Origin: Ignavibacteriota bacterium
GTDB lineage: Bacteria > Bacteroidota > Ignavibacteria > SZUA-365
Assembly (NCBI GenBank): GCA_016218045.1
Contig: JACRFB010000060.1
Coordinates: 24,343-88,342, forward strand
Direction: 5' to 3'
DNA: 64,000 nt
The notes under the pieces were generated by a model. That model was not told where the DNA came from. It saw only the letters and a list, made by a program, of their open reading frames with translations, and ran no database searches. The position numbers and the translations under genes were made by a program. The stretch's first letter is position 1; the number at the start of each line of letters is the position of its first letter. Of this stretch, positions 37,411 through 46,358 are shown in pieces.

Positions 37411-40400
37411 ATGCCCGCACCTCTCCGATGGTATCTTCTGTCCCAAATTCCGTTGCTCCGTACACTCGGCGGATCACTGGCCGTTTTCTGTACCTGTCTC
37501 GCGGCAGCGCAGGCACAGGAGTGGACCGTCCTGCGTTCATATACCACACGCGACGGTTTATCACAGAATGTAGTGAATTGCGGACTCCAGGACTCGAAGG
37601 GCTTTTTATGGATAGGCACACGCTACGGATTGAATCGTTTTGACGGCCGGGTATTTCGCGCCTATCACCGGCACATCGGTGACAGCACGTCGCTCGTGGA
37701 TGAGGAGGTGTCTTGTCTCGTAGAGGATGCGAAAGGAGCCATCTGGGTGGGCACTCGTCGCGGACTGTGCGTGTACCAGCGTGGCAACGACCGCTTTCGG
37801 CGCATTGAATTCACCACGCACGTTGCGGAAAGGGAACCACGGCCGGCAGTGCTGGCTCTCAACATAACACAAGACGGTGTGGTGTGGGTCGGCACATCGC
37901 TTGGTGTCTTCCACGTGCTGCCTGGCAGCATCCGCGCGGTGGAGATGACCGGATTTCGCATACACGTCACTTCCAACTTTGCCATTCATGGAGTTACACC
38001 TCTTGATGAACGAAGGACGATTATTGCTTCCAATCGTGGTCTGTTCACTACGCTCGGTATACGGCTGTCGCCAGATGCCCCCATCATCCGATCAGATGTC
38101 ATGTCATCATCAGCACGATGCGGAGATTCATTGTTGCTGTTTGGCCACTATGGTGATACTGCCCTTGTGGCTTTCGATGTGCGGACGTATGCCGTCGACC
38201 CTGTCGCCATAGTGGGTCAGGAACACAGAGTGAGGGTTTGGCCAAAATCCTTCATCAGCACCGGGGAGGAGAATATCATCGCGGTGACAAATCTCGGACT
38301 GTTCGAGTATACACGTTTGCTCCGTCGTCGGCATGGTTTGAGCTGCGAGGCGACGCATTTCTTCACCGGTCAGGTGAACGGGGTATTTCTTGACGAGGAA
38401 GGGCGGTTGTATGCATGTACCACGCAGGGACTCGTTGTACTCACACACAGCAGACCATCGTATACTAACTTCGCGCTGTTTCCGGACGTGATACGACGCA
38501 GGTTCGACAACACCGTGCGCACACTTCATGTGCGGCGCGACGGGACTGTTTGTGCCGGCAGCATTTACGGTCTGCACATCTTGAATTCCCGCAGGTCGTT
38601 TGTCTCGTTATGCGCGTCGCACCTCGGTCCGGAGTGGGGGCATGGTTACAACGATGTGGTCAATGGTATCGAAGATACGGGCGGCGACACACTCTTCCTC
38701 GCAGGCAGGGGCCTGCGTTCGTATGATGCCAGGACAGGCCACGTGCGGCAGGTCGCGACGGGTTTGTCAAGCAAGGCGGCCACCTGGTGCTCCACGCAGA
38801 CCGAGTTGGGTCATTTTCTCGGGTCGCTCCGTGGCGGGATATTCGTGCTCGACGGGCGGCATCGTGTCGTGCGTCAACTGGAATCAGAGCGAAACGATCC
38901 GCGCACACTCTCGAGCAATGAGATCCACGATTTCTATCGCGATACACGCGGACACATCTGGATTGCAACCAACGGGGGAGTCAATCGGTGGCGACCCGAC
39001 GACAGTAGTTTTGTGCGCTACGAACATGATCCCCGCAACGCGCGGAGCATCGGTGACAACCGTGTATGGGCAATCATCGAGGATACACGCGGGTGGTTAT
39101 GGGTGGGGACCTACGGCGGCGGCATTGCACGCTACCGTCCGGCAACAGACGACTTCGAGCGCGTGACCGAGGAGGATGGATTGCCCAGCAATGCCGTCGT
39201 TGCCATGGTAAGTGATTTGCGAGGGCGGCTGTGGATCACCACCGAGACGGGACTTGTATGCTACGATCCGTCCAGGAGGACTTGGCGCAGCTTCGAGGAA
39301 CCGGAAGTGCCGCAGTTTCAGAATTTCGGATTCAAAGCGGCAGCGAGGACAGCATCGGGAGAGCTTGTCTTCGGCAGCGCCGCGGGAATAGTCCGTTTCC
39401 ATCCCGATTCGCTCCGCTGGGACACACAACCGCCGCGCGTGTTGATCTCCGACGTGCGCCTGCGCGAGCGGAGCATATGTGCGGAGTTGCACGACGGCGA
39501 CACACTCACGGTGACACACTCCGATAATATGCTCGCGTTCACCTTCGCCGCGCTCGACTTTTCGCACCCGCAACGGAACTGCTACACGTACGCGCTCGAC
39601 GGTTTCACGCGCGGATGGATCTCCCTCGGCCGACAGCGGGATGCCGTGTTCACGAATCTCGATCCGGGCACCTACGTGCTGCGCGTCCGTGCAAGCAATG
39701 CCGACGGCATCTGGACTCCGCGCGGTATCGCGGTCACCATCGTCGTACTGCCTCCACTGCATGCTACATGGTGGTTCCGGCTTCTGATGGTTCTCGCCAT
39801 CGTGGGCGCGGCCGGGGCTGTCGTATTTGTGCGGTTGCGGATCGTGAAGGACCGCGCGCGTATGGAGCGGCGGGTCGTCGAATCGGAACTGCAATCCCTG
39901 CGGCTGCAGATGAATCCGCATTTTATCTTCAATTCGCTGAATGCCGTCCAAAGCTTCATGCTTACAGCCGAATATGCGCAGGCCAATTCGTATCTGACAA
40001 AATTTGCGCGTCTCATCCGCACCATACTCGAACACTCGCGCGTTTCCACGGTCCGCATCGGCGATGAGCTGGACTTTCTCTCCTCCTACATGGAACTGGA
40101 GCGGCTGCGATTCAGCGACCGCTTCCGATGGGAGATGACAGTGGATGCATCAGTGAATCGGGATCTGTATATCCCGTCGATGCTGGTGCAGCCCCATGTC
40201 GAGAATGCGATTCGGCACGGACTCGCACACCGGCACGGCGGTGGATTGCTCGGGATACACGTCGCGACGCATGACGGGCATCTCACCATCACGGTGCGGG
40301 ATAACGGTATCGGCCGCGCGCGCGCGGCCGCCTTGCGCGAGGAACGCGGAGTGGCGCAAAGCTCCCTCGGAGTGTCCGTCACCGCGGAGCGCCTGGCCAT

Positions 40401-40539
40401 ACTCCAGGCACATGGATTCCCAGGCGCCCGTCTTGACATAGAGGATCTTGTCGACGATGACGGTAAAGCCGCTGGCACTACCGTCACTCTTGTGGTGCCT
40501 GTTGTTCCACCTCGCGCGCCGCGTATTCTTGCTCGCTGA
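37411..40539 (+). CDS. LytS-type histidine kinase with periplasmic two-component propeller sensor
   Basis: 1042 residues. Signal/anchor N-terminus (GSLAVFCTCLAAAQA), then ~700 residues of Reg_prop beta-propeller blades with the repeating pattern DSKGFLWIGTRYGLNRFD, DAKGAIWVGTRRGLCVY and DTRGHIWIATNGGVNRW, then a Y_Y_Y domain (YTYALDGFTRGWISLG...YVLRVRASNADGIW). After a transmembrane helix (WWFRLLMVLAIVGAAGAVVF) comes a His_kinase/LytS domain with LQMNPHFIFNSLNAVQ (phospho-His) and the ATPase box VRDNGIGRA. Similar to hybrid sensors in Bacteroidota, but here the regulator is a separate downstream gene. The stop is 4 bases before that ATG. Confidence 0.95.
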   Translation: MPAPLRWYLLSQIPLLRTLGGSLAVFCTCLAAAQAQEWTVLRSYTTRDGLSQNVVNCGLQDSKGFLWIGTRYGLNRFDGRVFRAYHRHIGDSTSLVDEEVSCLVEDAKGAIWVGTRRGLCVYQRGNDRFRRIEFTTHVAEREPRPAVLALNITQDGVVWVGTSLGVFHVLPGSIRAVEMTGFRIHVTSNFAIHGVTPLDERRTIIASNRGLFTTLGIRLSPDAPIIRSDVMSSSARCGDSLLLFGHYGDTALVAFDVRTYAVDPVAIVGQEHRVRVWPKSFISTGEENIIAVTNLGLFEYTRLLRRRHGLSCEATHFFTGQVNGVFLDEEGRLYACTTQGLVVLTHSRPSYTNFALFPDVIRRRFDNTVRTLHVRRDGTVCAGSIYGLHILNSRRSFVSLCASHLGPEWGHGYNDVVNGIEDTGGDTLFLAGRGLRSYDARTGHVRQVATGLSSKAATWCSTQTELGHFLGSLRGGIFVLDGRHRVVRQLESERNDPRTLSSNEIHDFYRDTRGHIWIATNGGVNRWRPDDSSFVRYEHDPRNARSIGDNRVWAIIEDTRGWLWVGTYGGGIARYRPATDDFERVTEEDGLPSNAVVAMVSDLRGRLWITTETGLVCYDPSRRTWRSFEEPEVPQFQNFGFKAAARTASGELVFGSAAGIVRFHPDSLRWDTQPPRVLISDVRLRERSICAELHDGDTLTVTHSDNMLAFTFAALDFSHPQRNCYTYALDGFTRGWISLGRQRDAVFTNLDPGTYVLRVRASNADGIWTPRGIAVTIVVLPPLHATWWFRLLMVLAIVGAAGAVVFVRLRIVKDRARMERRVVESELQSLRLQMNPHFIFNSLNAVQSFMLTAEYAQANSYLTKFARLIRTILEHSRVSTVRIGDELDFLSSYMELERLRFSDRFRWEMTVDASVNRDLYIPSMLVQPHVENAIRHGLAHRHGGGLLGIHVATHDGHLTITVRDNGIGRARAAALREERGVAQSSLGVSVTAERLAILQAHGFPGARLDIEDLVDDDGKAAGTTVTLVVPVVPPRAPRILAR

Positions 40540-40543
40540 TACC

Positions 40544-41323
40544 ATGAACACTACACTTCATCCATCCAGTACACTCCGCGCCGTCCTCGTCGAGGACGAG
40601 CCGCTGTGCCGTGAAACACTCCGAGAACTCCTTGTGCGTGAATGTCTGCAGGTGACGGTTGTTGCTGAGGCCGACAGCGTCGCTGCCGCGGTGGAGTGTA
40701 TCCCGCGCGCCGCGCCGGATCTCCTCTTCCTCGACGTGGAATTGCCGGACGGCACGGGTTTCGACGTGCTCGAGTACTTTCATCGGGAAAAGTGTCGCGT
40801 GATTTTCACCACCGCGCACAACGAGTATGCTGTGAGGGCCATCCGTTTTGCGGCGCTCGATTATCTGCTCAAACCCATTGATGCGGATGAACTTCGTTGT
40901 GCGGTCGCGCGTGCGTCGGCACCGCGCGCGACGGCGGTGCCGCGGGATGCGGATGCCGAGGAGACACGCTCGCTCGTGGTCTGCTCGCCCCAGGACGTTG
41001 ATGCGCGCATCGCTGTCCCGACAGTGGACGGCCTGACCTTCCTCGCACTCCGGCACATAGTCTGGTGTGAGGCGGCAAGCAACTATACCATTCTGCATTG
41101 CCGGGACGGCACGCAGCGCACATCGACGCGTTCACTCCACGAATTCGAGGAGCTTCTATCCGCACGCGCCTTCATCCGCATACACCATTCGTACATCATC
41201 AACCTCGCGCATATCGAACGCTACGTCAAAGGCCGCGGAGGGTATGTGGTGATGAATGGAGGGAAGGAACTCGAGGTTTCAACCCGCAGGCGTGACGAGT
41301 TCCTGCGGCGTCTCGGCGGATAA
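40544..41323 (+). CDS. LytTR-family response regulator
   Basis: 259 residues. Receiver with VEDEP, phospho-Asp in LLFLDVELPDGTG and Lys in LLKPID; then a LytTR DNA-binding domain (WCEAASNYTILHC, SLHEFEELL, FIRIHHSYIINLAHIERYVKG). Pairs with the LytS kinase just upstream. The ATG at 40544 starts the receiver; longer frame is upstream shadow. No direct target visible. Confidence 0.95.
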   Translation: MNTTLHPSSTLRAVLVEDEPLCRETLRELLVRECLQVTVVAEADSVAAAVECIPRAAPDLLFLDVELPDGTGFDVLEYFHREKCRVIFTTAHNEYAVRAIRFAALDYLLKPIDADELRCAVARASAPRATAVPRDADAEETRSLVVCSPQDVDARIAVPTVDGLTFLALRHIVWCEAASNYTILHCRDGTQRTSTRSLHEFEELLSARAFIRIHHSYIINLAHIERYVKGRGGYVVMNGGKELEVSTRRRDEFLRRLGG

Positions 41324-41590
41324 CTCCTGGGCGTTGTACTATGATCAACGCGCGGCAGCCGACCGTTCACCCCCTCGACGCACGACAGTCATGCTGTCGC
41401 CTGCATGAATCACCCGCAGTATTGTGTTTTGGTGCACATCGTTTCGTCGGGGTGATACCGTTATAAAAATTATGTACTTTTCTATATCACATATGATTTG
41501 CCAACCAATGCCGGGACCTGCGCGCGACCACGCAGCACCCGCGGATTTTCCGCGGAGTTCTGCACGCGTACCGCCGGCCGGGAGCCATTC

Positions 41591-44500
41591 ATGATTCCGC
41601 GCAGCTTTTTCCTCGCCTGTTTTCTGCTAGTAACAAGCACTCTCCACGCGCAGCTTCGTCCGGGTCAGGATCGCGGAGGGTATGTCACCGTCGCGCCCCA
41701 ATACGCGCACAAACTGGCATCCGGCCGCCTCCTCGTCCATGCGTCAGAACGCCTGCGCGGCCTGAGCGCCAACACGCCCGCGTCGGCGGCGCGTATGAAG
41801 GCGGTTGTGTACATGCCTGCGCTTCCCTCGACGGCGCAGCTCGAGGATCTCGCACGTGTCGGCGTCGAGTGTTACACGGGAACGTGGACGCCGCCCATGC
41901 CGAATCACCCGAACGGTTTTCTCCTTGCCGAGTTCCCTGTCACGCGTATCAACGATGTTCTCACACTCGACTGTGTATCGAAGCTCGGATCGGCCGAGGG
42001 AGTGTGCCGCCCGAACAACAATGTCGCCGCCGCGACAATCCGCGCGGCCGCAGTGTGGAGCGCCGGATGGACGGGCAAGGGCGTGAAGGTGGGTGTGCTC
42101 GATTCCGGAATCGACACCACCTTCCACGGTTCGGAGTTCCCGCCCTGTTTCGACAAGAAGGACTATTCGAACTATCCCCAACTCGACGACGATGTGACCA
42201 ATCGGATCACGGCGCACGGCACACATGTCGCCGCCACCGCTGTGGGACGGGGGACACTGTCGCAGGGGAACATCGGGAACGAAGGCATGCCGTATTCAGG
42301 AATGGCGCCCGGATCCTGCCTGGCCTTTCTGAAAATCGGAAATGACAGTTCCGCCGGAGCCAGCGACGCGGCAATCATCGCGGCGTTTCACGACGTGGTC
42401 ACACTGTATCACGCGCGCGTCATCAACATGAGTTACGGAGGATGGGGTGCATACCACGACGGCAGCGAGGCGATAGAGCAGAAGGCCGACTGGTGTTACA
42501 CGCAAGGTGCCGTGGTGGTGCTCTCTGCCGGCAACAGTGCGGCATCCAACAGGCATGTGATGGGCACGGCGCCCGCTAATGGCGAAAGCGATTTTATTCA
42601 GATGCGCGCCAACGGCATCGGTCCCAACGAAGCGCGCCTGTCATGCAACCTGGTCTGGTTCGACGGTCCCGGTGTGCGACGCAAGCTGACGTTGAAGTAT
42701 TTCGACGAGAATAAAAACGAGATCACCTCCGTGAATCACGCGCCAGTCACCGAATCGCCCCGAGGCACGGAATCCGAATACTCGAGTATTCAGGACTATC
42801 TGCCCGAAGGCAGCAGCACATGGTACGTGAAGGTTGTAAATGCGTCACCGGAAGCGCAGGTGTTTCACATCTACGAGGACTTCTTCGAAGGCGACTGGAA
42901 GGCCTCCGGGGATGTCACGTTCGGAGCCGGTAGTCCTCTGTACACCGTGGGCCTTCCGTCCTCAGCAGACCATGCGCTCTCGATCGCGGCGTTTACCTCG
43001 CGCGCGTATTACACCAGCGCGGTGGACCAGATGCGGCAGTACCGGCAGTCCATCGGAAAGATCGCCACGTTCTCCAGTTGCGGACCACGCATCGACGGCG
43101 CGCGCAAGCCCGACATCGCCGCCCCGGGCTCGGCTGTCATTTCGCTTCGCGATACAAACGTGCAGCGTGTCACGGACAATAGCTGCGTCGACAACGATGG
43201 TACGACCGGCGGCGAGGCCATGTACATGGTGATGCAGGGAACCAGCATGGCGGCGCCTGTCACCGCGGGAGCAGCGGCCCTGGTCCTGTCGAAATACCCC
43301 TTCCTCACACCACAGCAGGTGTACGACTCGCTACTGATGCATGCGCGTGCCGACGAGTACACTGGAACGATTCCGAATACGATCTGGGGCGCGGGTAAAC
43401 TCGATGTGGGCTTCCTCGCCGACCTGCCCGTTCCCAACGAAATCGTGTGGACGAATATCACACGCACCACGGGGCCGTCACAGAAGGTGGGCGATGCAGC
43501 GATAACAAGCGACGGAACGGTCTATGCAACAGTGGGAGATCCATGGGCGAATGTTGCGACGGACCTCTACCGCGGACCCGCCGACGGATCTGCATGGACA
43601 AAAGTCAAAACAGAAAAGAGTCTCCTCTCTGTCGCCATCGCGAAGGACGGCGCGTTGTTCACCGCGCGTCGTTTCGGTGGCACGGTCAGCCGCAGTCTCG
43701 ATCGAGGCGCCACATGGACGGAGACGGGCACCACGCGCGATTACACGGCATTGGTGTTGTGCGCGTCCGACAGTCTCCTTGTTGCCCCCACTTTCGGACA
43801 GGGCATCTGGTCGAGCAGTGACAGAGGGGCGACATGGGCCGCCATGCACAACGGTCTCGGTGCCTCAGCCACGGTGCCCATTCTTGCGGATGGTACCGGC
43901 GGGTGGATCTATGCGGTGGTGAAGATCGACAACACGATGCGCCTGCGCCGCCTACACAGGTCGACCATGACCTGGGAATCAGCAGAGACGGGTATCGACA
44001 CAAGCAAACACGTCAATGCACTCGCTGTCTCGCCCAATGGCACCGTCTTCGCGGCGGTGTGGGATCGTATCTACGTGTCGAAGGATCATGGTGCCTCGTG
44101 GACGCAGGCGGCGATATTGAATGATTACCTTCAAGCACTCTGTGCGGCGTCGGATACTGTGATTTTTGTCGGAACCGTGGGCGCCGGTGTGTATCGCAGC
44201 GGCGACGGGGGGCTCACATGGCGTCCGTGTAATGACGGATTCGAGAAACTGAACATCAGCCTGCTCCGCGCGTGGCGTGGGAATCTCGCCTTCGCCGCGG
44301 AAAGTCCGGGTTTCCTGTATTCGAGCAAAACAGGACACGCGCCGACGGCTCCGGCGTTGTATGTGCCCGCGGACAAGGCGCCGGCCGTGGCCATGCCCGC
44401 GCTGCTCCGATGGTCGACGGTGGCCGGCGCATCCACCTACACGCTGGAAGTGTCGCTGAGCAACGATTTCTCGCGACCACAAACGCGTGTCGTAGGTCTT

Positions 44501-45766
44501 CCCTCCGTCACCTGGTCGCTCGGTGCGGTGACATCGCTAACGAAATACTGGTGGCGAGTCCGCGCTGTGAACAATGCCGGTGCGGGTCCGTGGTCCACCA
44601 TTCGGGAATTCACGACCTCGCCCCCTGCGCCCGCTGCGCCACTGCAGACCGAACCGCCCAACCGCGCCACGGGGCTCACACCGCCGGTCACGCTCCGCTG
44701 GGTGCCTTCACCCACTGCCAGCACATATACCGTGCAGGTGGCGCGCGACTCGGCCTTCCTCGATGTGATCCTCTTCCGGTCGGCTCTGGCCAACACCTCG
44801 CTGCGGATCGATTCATTACAATCTCAGACTACCTATTACTGGAGTGTGTTTGCGGAGAATCCGGGCGGACGCAGCACGTGGTCCGCAACATGGAGTTTTA
44901 CCACCGGTGCGACACAGGACGAAACTCCGATGCTCGTCTCACCTCCGAATGGTGCCAGGGCCGTGCCGGTGCTCACAGGTGTGATGCTGCAATGGCTGGG
45001 TGTGCGTGGTGCTGCGGCCTATCATGTGGAACTGTCCGAACCGGGAGGTCCGGTGCTGCTCGATACCCTTACAACGACCATCCGGGACGTGCGGAATCTG
45101 AAGCCCTACACCCTGTATACCTGGCGTGTGCGTGCCGATTTCGGAACACATCTGAGCCTGTGGTCTGCTCCCTGGTCGTTCACCACGCTGCTCGAACAGC
45201 CGGTGTGTATTTCCCCGGTGGGGCCGGGAGAGTCCGACACCAGCATCACGTTCCAGTGGTCGGCAGTTGCCGGAGCGGAATCATACCGGCTGCGTGTATG
45301 GGCCGCGCCGCGTTCGCGCACGGATCCCGATATAGACAGCGCGGGCATACGGACGACACGTTGCGGGCCTTTCCGGCTGAAGTCGGGCACCGAGTACAAC
45401 TGGCAGGTAACCGCGAACGAAGCGGCCGGTCCCGGTGCCGACACGCTTGTGTATGTGTTCCGCACACGCAGCACCACCGCGGTGCCGGGTGTTCCCGGCG
45501 CCGTGTCCCATATCATCGGACAGACCTATCCGATTCCTGCGACGGACGTCGTGACGCTCCGGCTGCGGACAGTGGTGCCGGGATCGGTGGACATATCGAT
45601 GTACGACATTGCCGGGCGCCATGTCGTCACCTATCCGCCGCGCATGGTCGGGTTCGGATGGTCCGACATCGTCCTGTCCACCGCGGGAATCCGGCCCGGG
45701 GTGTACCTGTTGCGTTTCGGCAGCGGATCCTCCCTGGGTGAACTGCTGATCGAAATCCGGCGCTGA
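41591..45766 (+). CDS. secreted subtilisin-like (S8) protease with fibronectin-like repeats and T9SS tail
   Basis: 1391 residues. Signal peptide FFLACFLLVTSTLHAQ. The S8 domain (~residues 140-620) shows the Asp of VGVLDSGID, His of AHGTHVAATAVG, oxyanion Asn in LSAGNSAAS and Ser of GTSMAAPVTAG. Residues ~620-920 contain BNR/sialidase-like repeats (SLDRGATWTETG, SSDRGATWAAM, SGDGGLTW). Then three or four fibronectin-III-like modules with the ...LRWVPSPTASTYTVQVARD pattern. The C-terminal ~80 residues (YPIPATDVVTLRL, VDISMYDIAGRHV, GVYLLRF) form a type IX secretion sorting domain, so the protease is secreted and probably attached to the cell surface. GGGAG precedes the start. Confidence 0.95.
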   Translation: MIPRSFFLACFLLVTSTLHAQLRPGQDRGGYVTVAPQYAHKLASGRLLVHASERLRGLSANTPASAARMKAVVYMPALPSTAQLEDLARVGVECYTGTWTPPMPNHPNGFLLAEFPVTRINDVLTLDCVSKLGSAEGVCRPNNNVAAATIRAAAVWSAGWTGKGVKVGVLDSGIDTTFHGSEFPPCFDKKDYSNYPQLDDDVTNRITAHGTHVAATAVGRGTLSQGNIGNEGMPYSGMAPGSCLAFLKIGNDSSAGASDAAIIAAFHDVVTLYHARVINMSYGGWGAYHDGSEAIEQKADWCYTQGAVVVLSAGNSAASNRHVMGTAPANGESDFIQMRANGIGPNEARLSCNLVWFDGPGVRRKLTLKYFDENKNEITSVNHAPVTESPRGTESEYSSIQDYLPEGSSTWYVKVVNASPEAQVFHIYEDFFEGDWKASGDVTFGAGSPLYTVGLPSSADHALSIAAFTSRAYYTSAVDQMRQYRQSIGKIATFSSCGPRIDGARKPDIAAPGSAVISLRDTNVQRVTDNSCVDNDGTTGGEAMYMVMQGTSMAAPVTAGAAALVLSKYPFLTPQQVYDSLLMHARADEYTGTIPNTIWGAGKLDVGFLADLPVPNEIVWTNITRTTGPSQKVGDAAITSDGTVYATVGDPWANVATDLYRGPADGSAWTKVKTEKSLLSVAIAKDGALFTARRFGGTVSRSLDRGATWTETGTTRDYTALVLCASDSLLVAPTFGQGIWSSSDRGATWAAMHNGLGASATVPILADGTGGWIYAVVKIDNTMRLRRLHRSTMTWESAETGIDTSKHVNALAVSPNGTVFAAVWDRIYVSKDHGASWTQAAILNDYLQALCAASDTVIFVGTVGAGVYRSGDGGLTWRPCNDGFEKLNISLLRAWRGNLAFAAESPGFLYSSKTGHAPTAPALYVPADKAPAVAMPALLRWSTVAGASTYTLEVSLSNDFSRPQTRVVGLPSVTWSLGAVTSLTKYWWRVRAVNNAGAGPWSTIREFTTSPPAPAAPLQTEPPNRATGLTPPVTLRWVPSPTASTYTVQVARDSAFLDVILFRSALANTSLRIDSLQSQTTYYWSVFAENPGGRSTWSATWSFTTGATQDETPMLVSPPNGARAVPVLTGVMLQWLGVRGAAAYHVELSEPGGPVLLDTLTTTIRDVRNLKPYTLYTWRVRADFGTHLSLWSAPWSFTTLLEQPVCISPVGPGESDTSITFQWSAVAGAESYRLRVWAAPRSRTDPDIDSAGIRTTRCGPFRLKSGTEYNWQVTANEAAGPGADTLVYVFRTRSTTAVPGVPGAVSHIIGQTYPIPATDVVTLRLRTVVPGSVDISMYDIAGRHVVTYPPRMVGFGWSDIVLSTAGIRPGVYLLRFGSGSSLGELLIEIRR

Positions 45767-45819
45767 CTCCTCGCGTGCCGCCTCAGGCATGCACGCGACC
45801 TATGACGGATGATACATAG

Positions 45820-45865
45820 CGACACAAGCAGGCGGCGCGAGAGATCGCGCCGCCTGCTTGTGTCG
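45820..45865. terminator. perfect 20-bp hairpin, possible terminator
   Basis: Arms 45820-45839 and 45846-45865 are exact reverse complements with a 6-base loop, 53 bases after the protease stop. No T-run follows on either side, so intrinsic termination is uncertain; it may also stabilise the mRNA end. Confidence 0.5.
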
Positions 45866-45884
45866 TCTACCGAATCCCTGATCG

Positions 45885-45913
45885 GTATACACGGTTTGTG
45901 CGGTCGTGTATAC
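45885..45913. repeat. inverted repeat GTATACAC-N13-GTGTATAC
   Basis: Perfect 8-base dyad in the 592-base intergenic region before the propeller gene; could be a protein-binding site, function unknown. Confidence 0.4.
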
Positions 45914-46059
45914 GCGCAGGCGACCCTACGCCGCCGAGATCGTGCACCTTGGTCGGCATCGTGCAGCGCGTGACAGTTGTACGTGCATGATGCGGCGCTC
46001 CATTCCGCCGGTATACAATTCCTGTACGCACATAAAATCGGACAAAACCAAAAAAAGAC

Positions 46060-46090
46060 TTGCTATTCCCATAAAAATTGTATATGTTCG
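46060..46090 (+). promoter_or_regulatory. predicted promoter of the propeller gene (TTG-N20-TATGTTCG)
   Basis: TTG 46060-46062 and TATGTTCG 46083-46090 in the only A/T-rich patch of the 592-base gap. It would give a leader of about 260 bases before the ATG at 46359. Confidence 0.45.
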
Positions 46091-46096
46091 CATCTT

Positions 46097-46358
46097 CACA
46101 CCTCATCCTGTACACACCACACGCGCAGAGGCCGGGCAGCCCTGGGCGGATTGTTGCGTCGGTTGTTCGGCACCACCTTCGCAGGAGTGATCCCGGCATC
46201 GGCCTTCGCCGCCGGAGTTGCGGCTCCCGGTGCGTGCGCGTCTGTGGGCCACTTTCGACGTCCCGAAGCACTGGGGAAACGCACACGTGTCTGTGCCGGC
46301 GGCCTTGTCACCGCCCTCGGTTACCCACGCACCTATTCGTTTTTGAGGAGGGACTGTT
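46097..46358 (+). other. long 5' leader before the propeller gene
   Basis: About 260 bases between the predicted transcription start and the ATG. GC-rich, with a local stem GGAG/CTCC near 46215-46230 and TTGAGGAGGG as ribosome-binding site. I see no known riboswitch consensus. Confidence 0.3.
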
